7,952 bases of DNA from an uncultured Petrimonas sp. (GTDB lineage: Bacteria > Bacteroidota > Bacteroidia > Bacteroidales > Dysgonomonadaceae): assembly GCA_934621705.1 (NCBI GenBank), contig CAKTUP010000091.1, positions 1 through 7,952 on the forward strand. The letters run 5' to 3'. Under the pieces are notes generated by a model. The model had not been told where the DNA came from, did no database searches, and saw only the letters and a program-made list of their open reading frames with translations. The number at the start of each line of letters is the position of its first letter. The stretch's first letter is position 1. Made by a program: the position numbers and the translations under genes. Below are positions 1 to 7,021 of the stretch, in pieces.

Positions 1-54
1 TCTAAACATTAATTAATTATCTATTTGGCATAACTTTTGTTGTGTGATTTCTAT

Positions 55-1518
55 ATGAAACAACTCATCATCATCCTTTCTTTGTTTGCCTTCGGGCACG
101 CGGCGGCGCAAGACACGCTTCGCCTCTCGTTGGACGAAGCGGTCGTGCTTGCCCGTGTGCAATCGCCGCAGGCGGTGGCGGCACGGCATCAATACCGTGC
201 ATCGTATTGGAACTGGCGGTCGTTTAAAGCCGATTACCTGCCCAGTCTTACGTTTTCGTCCAACTCGCAGCTCAACCGCTCCATCAGTCCCGTTACCTTG
301 CCCGACGGAAGCGACAGCTTTGTGCACCGGAACCAATTGCTCAACGACGGCGCAATGACCATCAACCAAAATATTGCCCTGCTGGGCGGAAGTGTTTTCG
401 TGCAAAGCGGTTTGCAGCGATTGGATATTTTTTCAGATAACCAGCGTTCGTTCAAATCCACGCCGGTGGTTATCGGTTATTCGCAAAACCTGTTCGGCTA
501 TAACTACCTGAAATGGAACAAGCGAATTGAGCCTGTTCGATATAGCACAGCCCAAAAACAATATGCCGAAACGCTCGAATTAGTGGCTTCGGCAGCGGCG
601 ATGCGATTTTTCCAGCTGGCCACGGCACAAAGCAATTTCCGCTCGGCAAACTACAATTACGCCAATGCCGATACCCTTTACACGTACGCCAAAGGGCGTT
701 ACGAAATCGGCACGATTACTGAAAACGAGATGCTGCAATTAGAAATCAATTACCTGACCGAACAAACCAACCGCCTGAATGCCCGTATAGAAATGGACGA
801 CCGCATACAGGATTTGCGCAGCTTTCTGGGGATTACGGAAAACGTGGAAATAGTGGCGGAAGTGAGCGAAACGGTTCCAAAATTTATCGTTCCCGTGGAC
901 GACGCGCTGCACCTCGCCCACCAAAACAGCCCCGACATGGAGCAGCTTGCCCTGCAAAAGCTTCAAAGCGAAAGTTCGGTGGCGTATGCTCAGGCATCGC
1001 GCGGATTTAAAGCCGATTTGTATATGCAGTTCGGCTTGTCGCAGACCGATCGAAGTTTTGCCAACGTATATCACAATCCGCTCAACCAGCAATTGGTTAG
1101 CCTCGGTATCCGCATTCCGATATTGGATTGGGGCGTGGGGCGCGGACGGGTGGAAGTGGCAAAAAGCAACCTCGAAAAGGTAAAAATAGACATCGCCCAA
1201 GCTCGCACCGATTTTGACGCCAACGTGATAAAACTGGTAAAGCAGTTTAACCTGCAAGCCGATAAAGTGGCCATTGCTCAAAAAACATCGGAACGGGCTG
1301 CCCGACGCAACGACGTGGCTTACCGGCTTTACTTGCTCGGAAAATCCACCGTGCTCGACCTCAACGCCGCCATTGCCGAAAAAGACCGCTCGCAACGCGA
1401 TTATATCCGCGAACTGCAAAATTACTGGAGCTTGTATTACGGATTACGAAGCATTACGGGATGGGATTTTGAAAAAGGAAAAAGTCTGAATTATGATTTG
1501 CGTGATTTTATTGATTAA
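55..1518 (+). CDS. TolC-family outer-membrane efflux channel
   Basis: Predicted outer-membrane duct of a tripartite exporter, 487 residues, typical for the OEP/TolC family. The ATG at 55 is chosen because it gives a clean Sec signal peptide (MKQLIIILSLFAFGHAAAQ, cleavage about residue 19); an upstream in-frame TTG at 37 would only add six residues before it. The family's two-fold internal repeat is visible: LSLDEAVVLARVQSPQ at about 24-39 and VDDALHLAHQNSPDME at about 281-296, each followed by long alpha-helical stretches. A beta-strand segment near 351-365 (GIRIPILDWGVGRGR) is typical of the second half. The protein ends in a helical region and a short polar tail. The adaptor and permease that should work with it lie at 2938-4248 and 4347-6695, separated from it by an antisense gene. 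The substrate is unknown. Family assignment is firm; the partnership is inferred from proximity. Confidence 0.93.
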   Translation: MKQLIIILSLFAFGHAAAQDTLRLSLDEAVVLARVQSPQAVAARHQYRASYWNWRSFKADYLPSLTFSSNSQLNRSISPVTLPDGSDSFVHRNQLLNDGAMTINQNIALLGGSVFVQSGLQRLDIFSDNQRSFKSTPVVIGYSQNLFGYNYLKWNKRIEPVRYSTAQKQYAETLELVASAAAMRFFQLATAQSNFRSANYNYANADTLYTYAKGRYEIGTITENEMLQLEINYLTEQTNRLNARIEMDDRIQDLRSFLGITENVEIVAEVSETVPKFIVPVDDALHLAHQNSPDMEQLALQKLQSESSVAYAQASRGFKADLYMQFGLSQTDRSFANVYHNPLNQQLVSLGIRIPILDWGVGRGRVEVAKSNLEKVKIDIAQARTDFDANVIKLVKQFNLQADKVAIAQKTSERAARRNDVAYRLYLLGKSTVLDLNAAIAEKDRSQRDYIRELQNYWSLYYGLRSITGWDFEKGKSLNYDLRDFID

Positions 1519-1575
1519 TCTGATTTTCTTTATGTTTTCATTCACTACTGATCGACAAAAAAACATCACAAATAT

Positions 1576-1597
1576 GTAAAGCAAAGCGTTGCTCTAC
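1576..1597. terminator. Possible hairpin between convergent genes
   Basis: The 125-bp gap between the convergent channel and ATPase genes holds a hairpin. Arms 1576-1584 and 1589-1597 pair over nine positions with one A/C mismatch, around an AGCG loop. No T-run follows directly on either strand, although the minus strand becomes T-rich about a dozen bases further on. A shared bidirectional terminator would fit the convergent layout, but the stem is short and this is a weak call. Confidence 0.35.
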
Positions 1598-1643
1598 TCC
1601 ATAAATAAACTTGAAATAATAAACAAAGCGAAAAACTTCTTGA

Positions 1644-2783
1644 TTAAAAGAAATCGGTGTTCCACAACATCGAAAGAAATTGCAGTGCCGGATAAATTTC
1701 CACATTGTTCATTCGTCGCGGATATTTATCCATTGAAACAATGACGAGACGAGCATCAGGAAATTCTTCCGAAAATGCTTTCAAACCCTTAGTATGATTT
1801 GATTGCACTTCTTCGGACGATTTTATTTCGATGGCTACTTGTGCGTTTCCAATTATGGCATCTACTTCGTAACCCGACGAAGTTCGCCAATACGATAAAC
1901 TGAGCTGCGGTTTGAAATATCCGATGTAGGCAATGATTTCTTGCATAATCAAATGTTCAAAAGCGTGTCCAAATTCGGGCGAACCCGGATTGATGGCCGT
2001 TCTTCTTAGAAGAAAATTGGCGATTCCTACATCGAAATAGTAAAACTTGGGCGATTGAATAACCCGACGTTTTACGTTTCGGGTATAGGCCGGAATGATA
2101 TAAGCGATAAGCGTTTCTTCCAAAATAGAAAAATATTCCTTAACGGTTGGCGCGCTCACACCGCATTCTGTTGCAATGTTGTTGTAATTAATAATTTCGC
2201 CGTTGCTCAAAGCCGCTACTTCCATAAATCGAGAAAAGATATTCAGATTTCGGGTAAGTGCTTCGGCCTTAATTTCTTGTTGAAGATAATCGCCCACATA
2301 AGCGTGAAGCCGATTGACGGCATTTTCCACCAAATAATGGCGTGGAAGCATACCGTTATTGCAAGCTTTCAGAAGATTAAAATCGGGAATTTCGGCACTG
2401 ACAAAAGGATAAAGATGTTTGCGTACGGCTCTACCGCCAAGCAGATTAACGCCACCACGCCGCAATTTTCGCGCGCTTGAGCCACTCAAAATAAATCGAA
2501 GATTGCGATTGCTCATCAACCAATGCACTTCGTCGAGTAAAGCCGGACTTTTTTGAATTTCGTCAATAATTATCAACTCGTTTTCGGGTAGCAGTTCCAG
2601 CTCTTCACGCAGCAAAGCCGGACGGCGGTTGTAACGCTCAAATTCATCCGATTTAAGTAAATCGATGTAACGCGTGTGCGGAAACATCATCTTCAGCAAA
2701 GTACTTTTTCCGGTTTGGCGAGCACCCCAAAGAAAGAGACTGTCATTGTGGGCATCTTGAAGATTAATTTTTCGTGCTAACAT
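1644..2783 (-). CDS. AAA-type ATP-binding protein with DUF4143 C-terminus
   Basis: A 379-residue cytosolic P-loop ATPase of the AAA_14/DUF4143 type, common and often multi-copy in Bacteroidota. Walker A is GARQTGKST at 20-28 and Walker B is ELIIIDE at 69-75, followed by the family's sensor-like segment FILSGSSARKLRRGG near 98-112. A winged-helix-like region follows at about 185-225 (SNGEIINYNNIATECGVSAP). The C-terminal DUF4143 part carries DVGIANFLLR near 251-260 and a restriction-nuclease-like pattern: E276, D308 in SSGYEVDAI, and E319-I-K321 in AIEIKSS. These residues look intact, but whether they cut DNA is unknown. No membrane segment or ABC signature is seen, so this is not the energy subunit of the neighbouring exporter. 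It starts at ATG 2783-2781, preceded by a TAnnTTTG box. The biological role of the family is poorly defined. Confidence 0.93.
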   Translation of the reverse strand: MLARKINLQDAHNDSLFLWGARQTGKSTLLKMMFPHTRYIDLLKSDEFERYNRRPALLREELELLPENELIIIDEIQKSPALLDEVHWLMSNRNLRFILSGSSARKLRRGGVNLLGGRAVRKHLYPFVSAEIPDFNLLKACNNGMLPRHYLVENAVNRLHAYVGDYLQQEIKAEALTRNLNIFSRFMEVAALSNGEIINYNNIATECGVSAPTVKEYFSILEETLIAYIIPAYTRNVKRRVIQSPKFYYFDVGIANFLLRRTAINPGSPEFGHAFEHLIMQEIIAYIGYFKPQLSLSYWRTSSGYEVDAIIGNAQVAIEIKSSEEVQSNHTKGLKAFSEEFPDARLVIVSMDKYPRRMNNVEIYPALQFLSMLWNTDFF

Positions 2784-2822
2784 AATGCTTGTTTATTATG
2801 ATTACTTACAAAATTTTATTCA

Positions 2823-2849
2823 CAAAGATACACTGTTTTTCCGTGCAAA
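2823..2849 (-). promoter_or_regulatory. Candidate Bacteroidota promoter for the DUF4143 ATPase
   Basis: On the minus strand, TATCTTTG (2830-2823) matches the Bacteroidota -7 consensus TAnnTTTG, and TTTG (2849-2846) lies upstream as a possible -33 box. Transcription would start about 35 bases before the ATG. The 15-base gap between boxes is shorter than the usual 19-21 or so, so the -7 box is better supported than the -33 box. Confidence 0.5.
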
Positions 2850-2866
2850 TCTAAAGTGCAACTTTA
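2845..2866 (-). promoter_or_regulatory. Near-palindromic operator-like motif, copy 1
   Basis: Read on the minus strand, this is TAAAGTTGCACTTT followed by AGATTTGC. The AAAGT/ACTTT arms are a perfect inverted repeat around three central bases. The same arrangement recurs at 2881-2904 and 7549-7572. Its 3' end supplies the TTTG that could serve as the ATPase -33 box, which suggests an operator overlapping that promoter. The role is inferred; the repetition and symmetry are directly visible. Confidence 0.5.
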
Positions 2867-2880
2867 TTATTACATGTATT

Positions 2881-2904
2881 TCTAAAGCTCAACTTTGGAT
2901 TTAC
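2881..2904 (+). promoter_or_regulatory. Near-palindromic operator-like motif, copy 2
   Basis: Reads TCTAAAGCTCAACTTT, then GGATTTAC, in the direction of the fusion-protein gene. It is therefore oriented opposite to copy 1, with the two cores 31 bp apart (about three helical turns). CAACTTTG at 2890-2897 differs from TAnnTTTG at one position and might be a weak -7 box for the downstream gene. No convincing -33 box was found. Confidence 0.45.
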
Positions 2905-2937
2905 AAAAAAATGGCAATAAAAAACGAAGAAAAAAAT

Positions 2938-4248
2938 ATGAACAACTCCACCTCTTATCCACCCCGCAACGCGTTTCACGAATCCCGCGACAGCGCAATG
3001 GACAAACGCCTGCCCAAACGCTCGTTTCTCCAAAAATACAAATACTACCTGCTTGCCGGGGTTGCGTTTCTGGCGTTCCTCGTGTTTGTTATCGTGAGCG
3101 TATCGGGCGGACGAAAATTACGCGTGGACAACGAAAAAATTGTGATTGCCGACGTATCCGAAGCTCCGTTTCTCGATTACGTGGACGCCGAAGGTATCGT
3201 GCAACCCATTCAAACCATCAAACTGAACTCGTTGGAAACGGGAATGGTGCAAGAAGTGGTGGCCGAAGAAGGCTCCATGCTGCGAAAAGGCGACGTAATC
3301 CTCCTCCTGCAAAATCCCGACTTGCAGCGCACCATTGAGGAACAGCAAGCCGAATGGGAAAAACAGCGCATCCTCTACGAAGAGAAAAAGCTGGAAATGG
3401 AGCAGAAAACCATCCTGCTGAAACAGCAAACGCTTCAGGCGCGATACGAGCTGAGCCGCCTGCAGAAAGACTTTGCGCTGGGCGAAGAAGAATTTAAGAT
3501 GGGCGTGAAAAGTAAGGCGCAACTCGATGTGCAGCGCGAAGAATACACCTACAAAACCCAAAGTACCGCCCTGCAACTCGACGGTCTCCGCCAAGACAGC
3601 GCTGCCACGCACCTGCGCCGCACACTGATGGACAACGACCTGGAACGGGTGCGAAAAACCACATCGCACGCCCGCGGACGTATGGACAACTTAGTGGTTC
3701 GCGCGCCGATGGACGGGCAGCTAAGTTTCCTCAACGTTACGCTCGGCCAGCGCGTGGGACAATCCGAAAGCATCGGCGAAATAAAAGTGATGGACAATTT
3801 TAAGCTGCACACCCGGTTGAGCGAATATTACATCGACCGCGTTCAGGTGGGATTGCCCGCGTCGGTAACGTATCAGGGGCAGAAATATCCGCTCCGCGTG
3901 TCGAAAGTGGTGCCCGAAGTGAAAGACCGTCAATTCGATGTCGATTTTGTGTTCACAGGCTCGATGCCCGACAACGTGCGCATCGGCCGCAGTTTCCGCG
4001 TGCAGGTGGAATTGGGACAGCCCGAAACGGCCATCGTGATTCCGCGCGGCGATTTCTTCCAAACCACCGGCGGACAATGGATTTACAAACTGAACCGACA
4101 GGGCGACAAAGCCGTGAAAACGCCCATCGGTGTGGGACGGCAAAATCCGGTGCAGTACGAAATCGTGAGCGGATTGCAACCGGGCGACCGCGTGGTAGTG
4201 AGCGGATACGCCAATTTGGGCGACGTGGAAGAATTGGTGATAAAATAG
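2938..4248 (+). CDS. HlyD/MacA-like membrane fusion protein (efflux adaptor)
   Basis: Periplasmic adaptor, 436 residues, expected to link an inner-membrane ABC permease to a TolC-type channel. A positively charged cytoplasmic N-terminus leads into one membrane segment at about 37-56. Then come the first lipoyl half (about 85-127, ETGMVQEVVAEEGSMLRKGD), a long Glu/Gln/Arg-rich coiled-coil hairpin (about 128-246), the second lipoyl half (about 250-283, VRAPMDGQLSFLNVTLGQRV), a beta-barrel (about 288-362) and a membrane-proximal domain (about 363-436, ending LQPGDRVVVSGYANLGDVEE). The start is uncertain. ATG 2938 follows an A-rich leader, and the codons after it already match the GC-rich usage of the gene. 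ATG 2998 would give the more usual MDKRLPKRS start (416 residues). In-frame ATGs at 2785 and 2911 lie in AT-rich control DNA and are less likely. The permease follows 98 bp downstream. Confidence 0.92.
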   Translation: MNNSTSYPPRNAFHESRDSAMDKRLPKRSFLQKYKYYLLAGVAFLAFLVFVIVSVSGGRKLRVDNEKIVIADVSEAPFLDYVDAEGIVQPIQTIKLNSLETGMVQEVVAEEGSMLRKGDVILLLQNPDLQRTIEEQQAEWEKQRILYEEKKLEMEQKTILLKQQTLQARYELSRLQKDFALGEEEFKMGVKSKAQLDVQREEYTYKTQSTALQLDGLRQDSAATHLRRTLMDNDLERVRKTTSHARGRMDNLVVRAPMDGQLSFLNVTLGQRVGQSESIGEIKVMDNFKLHTRLSEYYIDRVQVGLPASVTYQGQKYPLRVSKVVPEVKDRQFDVDFVFTGSMPDNVRIGRSFRVQVELGQPETAIVIPRGDFFQTTGGQWIYKLNRQGDKAVKTPIGVGRQNPVQYEIVSGLQPGDRVVVSGYANLGDVEELVIK

Positions 4249-4280
4249 TTTGTAGTTTATAGTTCGTAGTTTGTAGTGAG
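4246..4280 (+). repeat. Heptanucleotide tandem array (TAGTTTG), five units
   Basis: Five consecutive 7-base units: TAGTTTG, TAGTTTA, TAGTTCG, TAGTTTG, TAGTGAG. The first unit begins with the TAG stop codon of the fusion-protein gene. Slippage here would not change the upstream protein but would change the spacer to the permease. Confidence 0.75.
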
Positions 4281-4307
4281 TTTAAGGTTCAACAGTTGCC
4301 GATAAAT

Positions 4308-4349
4308 TTCTAACTTCTAATTGATAACTTCTAATTTCTAATTGATATG
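4308..4349 (+). repeat. Heptanucleotide tandem array (TTCTAAT) running into the permease start codon
   Basis: Six consecutive 7-base units: TTCTAAC, TTCTAAT, TGATAAC, TTCTAAT, TTCTAAT, TGATATG. The last unit contains the permease ATG. TTCTAATTGAT occurs twice, exactly 21 bases apart. The array occupies the position of the ribosome-binding region and contains no Shine-Dalgarno-like sequence. Confidence 0.7.
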
Positions 4350-6695
4350 CTATTACATTATCTGAAAATCGCGTGGCGAAACATTTGGAACGATAAGTTC
4401 TATTCGCTGATAAATTTGATTGGCTTGACGGTGGCCTTTACCGTGGTATTTTTGTTTGTGCATTGGATACGCTTCGAACTTTCGTTTGAAAAAGATAATC
4501 CCAATGCCGACAGAATTTACCAGGTGCAGGAAGCCGAAAGAAGGGAAGATGGAATACATAAAAACATTAATTTCAGGACTTCTCACAACGAGCAATTGAA
4601 AGACACTTATCCTGCCATAGAAGAAGCTGTTTCTGTTTATCAAGAACGGCTTTCGATAAATATCAAAGGTAAAGAACCATCTATGGTTTATTGGACAAGT
4701 ACACAAGAAAACTTTTTTAAGTTGTTCCCAATGAAAGTCCTGGCAGGAAGCATTAATACCCCGGGAATGATTATAAATGAAGAATTAGCCAATCGTATAT
4801 TTGGAAGTCCCGAAAAGGCTATTGGCGGGGAAGTAACTTTTTTCAAAGATTATCAACCAATTTCGGCAGTAATCGAAGTTCCTAAAAACAGTATGATTAA
4901 AGTAGATGCGATGAGCATTACCAAAGGTGGTGGATTTGACTTTGGCGGAGTGCACTATATTTTGCTAAAGAAAAACACACCGTTTACAACAGAATTACAG
5001 TTGCAAATGGCACAATTTCTCACCTTAAACTCAGGGTCGAAAAATAAATTAATGTTTAAACCCTTAAAAGAAGTTCATTTATATACGGATGACAACACCG
5101 AGAAAATAAACAATAATGCCTATTATGGAAACATAAAAGAAATTCGCCTCTTCATAATTGTTGTTTTATTACTTTTAACTCTCGCGGTAATTAATTACGT
5201 AAACACATCCACGGCAAGAGCTATGAGCCGCGCACGAGAAGTAGGTGTGCGAAAAATCAGCGGTTCAAAGCGGCAACAGCTCATTGTTCGCTTCCTTACC
5301 GAAGCCTTTATCATTTCATTTATAGCCGCGTTTTTGGCAATGGACATAGCAAAAGTGCTGCATCATTCCTTTGAACGGGTAATGACCAATACGTTCGAAT
5401 TTAATATTGATGGATTTACAATCGCTTTAGGCCTTACAATGTGCCTTATTACAACGGTGCTTGCCGGTAGTTATGCATCGTTTTATCTTTCGGCACTCAA
5501 TCCCGTACAAGTATTGGCAAGCGGCGCTGCTAAGGCGGGGAGTAAAAATACATTGCGAAAAATTTTGCTGGGCATTCAGTTTGCCATTGCTTTAGGTGTA
5601 CTCGTTTGTACTTGGACGGTGTATCGTCAGTTGGAATATATGCTGAAGAAAGATTTGGGCTTTAATAAAGAGAATATTTATTATTTCGACACAGGACTGA
5701 TGTATGGTTCAGAAGAGTTTATCAACGAACTGCAAAGCAGCCCTTATGTGTTAAACGCGACCATTGCAAGCGGAACACCGTACAATGTGACGTGGGGATA
5801 TGGCGATGTGTCGTGGGAAGGATCATCTACGGGAACAAACGAAATTACATTCGCCGAATTAGCCTGCGATCATCGTTTTGATGATGTTTTTGATTTAAAA
5901 CTCTTGCAAGGAGAATTTATTCCGCCCGGTTTAACCTGGTGGCAGTATTCCACCGAAGCATCCACAAACATTGTAATTAATGAAAATTTCAAAGAACTTA
6001 TCGGCTCCAATAATCCGTTGGGTATGACAATAAGTTACGGAAACAAGGGATTTAAACGCGAAGGAAAAATAATTGGGGTAGTAAAAGATTTTTATTTCCG
6101 CCCGATGAATTACAAAATTTCGCCCTTGATTATTTGTTTCGACCCGGAAGTATCAAACAGAATGTACATCCGTATTGACCCGAAACACGAAAAAGAAGCA
6201 TTGGCACATATCAACGAAACGTATAACAAAACAAAAGGCGATGTTTACCGACCATTTATTCTCACGCCATTAGAAACAGAGTACCGCGAAATGTATAAAT
6301 CCGAAACGCGGCTGCAAAAGATACTGGGAATTTTCTCGCTGCTTTCCGTCGTGTTAAGTTTTATGGGAATTGTGAGTATGGTGGCTTTTATTATCGAAAA
6401 ACGTACCAAGGAAATCGGCATCCGAAAAATAAACGGCGCCAAGCGGTTGGATATTGTACGGGAGTTTTGGCGCGAGTTTCTATTGTTAATAGGCATTGCC
6501 GCCGTTCCCGCCATTGTGGTTTCGGTGTGGTTGATGAACAACTGGTTGCAGCAATATGTGTATCGGCCAGCATTTGGTTGGTGGATATTTGTGTTGGTTC
6601 CACTGTTTATTGCCGGCATTACCGCGTTGATATTGCTTTTGCAAGTGCAGGGAATAGCCAAGAAAAATCCGGTGGAGTGTTTGAAATCGGAATAA
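4347..6695 (+). CDS. MacB/FtsX-type ABC transporter permease
   Basis: Inner-membrane permease of 782 residues with the duplicated Bacteroidota architecture. Half one has a membrane segment at about 19-40, a MacB-type periplasmic domain at about 41-265, and three segments near 268-286, 317-337 and 357-381. Half two has a segment near 404-424, a second periplasmic domain at about 430-650, and three segments near 657-682, 710-732 and 745-766. The FtsX motif is present twice: REVGVRKISGSKRQQL at about 297-312 and KEIGIRKINGAKRLDI at about 688-703, which shows the duplication. No ATP-binding motifs are present, so a separate ABC ATPase is required, and none is in the window. The start MLLHYLKIAWRNIWNDK is typical of the family. 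Such permeases export peptides, lipoproteins or drugs, or act in stress signalling; the substrate here is unknown. The middle of the gene is visibly more AT-rich than the fusion-protein gene. Confidence 0.93.
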   Translation: MLLHYLKIAWRNIWNDKFYSLINLIGLTVAFTVVFLFVHWIRFELSFEKDNPNADRIYQVQEAERREDGIHKNINFRTSHNEQLKDTYPAIEEAVSVYQERLSINIKGKEPSMVYWTSTQENFFKLFPMKVLAGSINTPGMIINEELANRIFGSPEKAIGGEVTFFKDYQPISAVIEVPKNSMIKVDAMSITKGGGFDFGGVHYILLKKNTPFTTELQLQMAQFLTLNSGSKNKLMFKPLKEVHLYTDDNTEKINNNAYYGNIKEIRLFIIVVLLLLTLAVINYVNTSTARAMSRAREVGVRKISGSKRQQLIVRFLTEAFIISFIAAFLAMDIAKVLHHSFERVMTNTFEFNIDGFTIALGLTMCLITTVLAGSYASFYLSALNPVQVLASGAAKAGSKNTLRKILLGIQFAIALGVLVCTWTVYRQLEYMLKKDLGFNKENIYYFDTGLMYGSEEFINELQSSPYVLNATIASGTPYNVTWGYGDVSWEGSSTGTNEITFAELACDHRFDDVFDLKLLQGEFIPPGLTWWQYSTEASTNIVINENFKELIGSNNPLGMTISYGNKGFKREGKIIGVVKDFYFRPMNYKISPLIICFDPEVSNRMYIRIDPKHEKEALAHINETYNKTKGDVYRPFILTPLETEYREMYKSETRLQKILGIFSLLSVVLSFMGIVSMVAFIIEKRTKEIGIRKINGAKRLDIVREFWREFLLLIGIAAVPAIVVSVWLMNNWLQQYVYRPAFGWWIFVLVPLFIAGITALILLLQVQGIAKKNPVECLKSE

Positions 6696-6703
6696 ACACG
6701 GGA

Positions 6704-6724
6704 GACGATGCCTGTGGCTTCGTC
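6704..6724 (+). terminator. Hairpin just after the permease stop, possible terminator
   Basis: GACGA (6704-6708) and GCC (6710-6712) pair with GGC (6716-6718) and TCGTC (6720-6724), with a single T/T mismatch and a TGT loop, starting nine bases after the stop codon. A-rich rather than T-rich sequence follows, so classical intrinsic termination is doubtful. It may equally be part of the larger branched structure at 6699-6760. Confidence 0.4.
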
Positions 6725-6890
6725 AAATAAAAACACGAAGCTGCAAGCGTTCGTGTCCCGGGAAACGTATCGCCGCTATGCCGCTCGCATTCAAGGCAAC
6801 CAACAATATGCAACCAAAATATAGCTGCTATGCAGCTATCGGGGAAGTGTTTCCCAGCAGCGTAGCGGAGACTTCCAATAGCTATCGGAA

Positions 6891-6990
6891 GGTAGAAAAG
6901 AACAACAAACAAAAAGCTGCTTAGCAGCGAAATTATGGTAGAAAAAACGGTAATCAACAAACAAAAGCCGCGTAGTGGCGGCACAAAACG
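6891..6990 (+). repeat. Two diverged tandem units ahead of the lipoprotein gene
   Basis: Two units start 46 bp apart (6891 and 6937). Each reads GGTAGAAAA, then a short spacer, then CAACAAACAAAA, then a GC-rich palindrome (6916-6928 or 6967-6982). The second unit is slightly longer. The region ends about 30 bp before the lipoprotein ATG, so it may lie in that gene's 5' leader. Confidence 0.55.
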
Positions 6991-7021
6991 GAAATATTTA
7001 TTCATTAAAAAACAAACAAAT

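Larger units (their letters stand above)
6696..7021. repeat. Gene-free spacer with a REP-like cluster of GC-rich palindromes
   Basis: This 326-bp stretch has no credible gene and is dominated by short palindromes built on GCnGC-TA-GCnGC. They are CCGCTATGCCGCT at 6773-6785; the perfect hairpin ATAGCTGC-TAT-GCAGCTAT at 6821-6839; AGCAGCGTAGCGG at 6856-6868 (11 of 13 bases match the first copy in inverted orientation), within arms GGAAGT 6843-6848 and ACTTCC 6871-6876; GCTGC-TTA-GCAGC at 6916-6928; and GCCGC/GCGGC at 6967-6982. GGGAAAC (6760-6766) and GTTTCCC (6849-6855) form a further inverted pair. The pattern resembles REP/BIME-type intergenic elements. No transposase is present. Confidence 0.65.

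Noticed and set aside
20..39. Promoter just upstream of the channel gene
   Set aside because: TAACTTTTG resembles TAnnTTTG but has an extra T, and no correctly spaced TTTG was found. An upstream promoter outside the window is as likely.
37..54. Upstream TTG start for the channel gene
   Set aside because: It would add six residues before an otherwise standard signal peptide that begins at ATG 55.
2447..2491. LSGSS in the DUF4143 ATPase as an ABC signature motif
   Set aside because: It follows Walker B rather than preceding it and matches the family's sensor-like segment, so the protein is not the missing ABC subunit.
2785..2937. N-terminal extension of the fusion protein from ATG 2785 or 2911
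   Set aside because: The stretch is AT-rich, contains the two operator-like motifs and the divergent promoter, and does not resemble the N-terminus of the family.
6935..7021. Longer start for the lipoprotein gene
   Set aside because: The added residues come from repeat DNA and would hide the lipoprotein signal peptide that begins at 7022.
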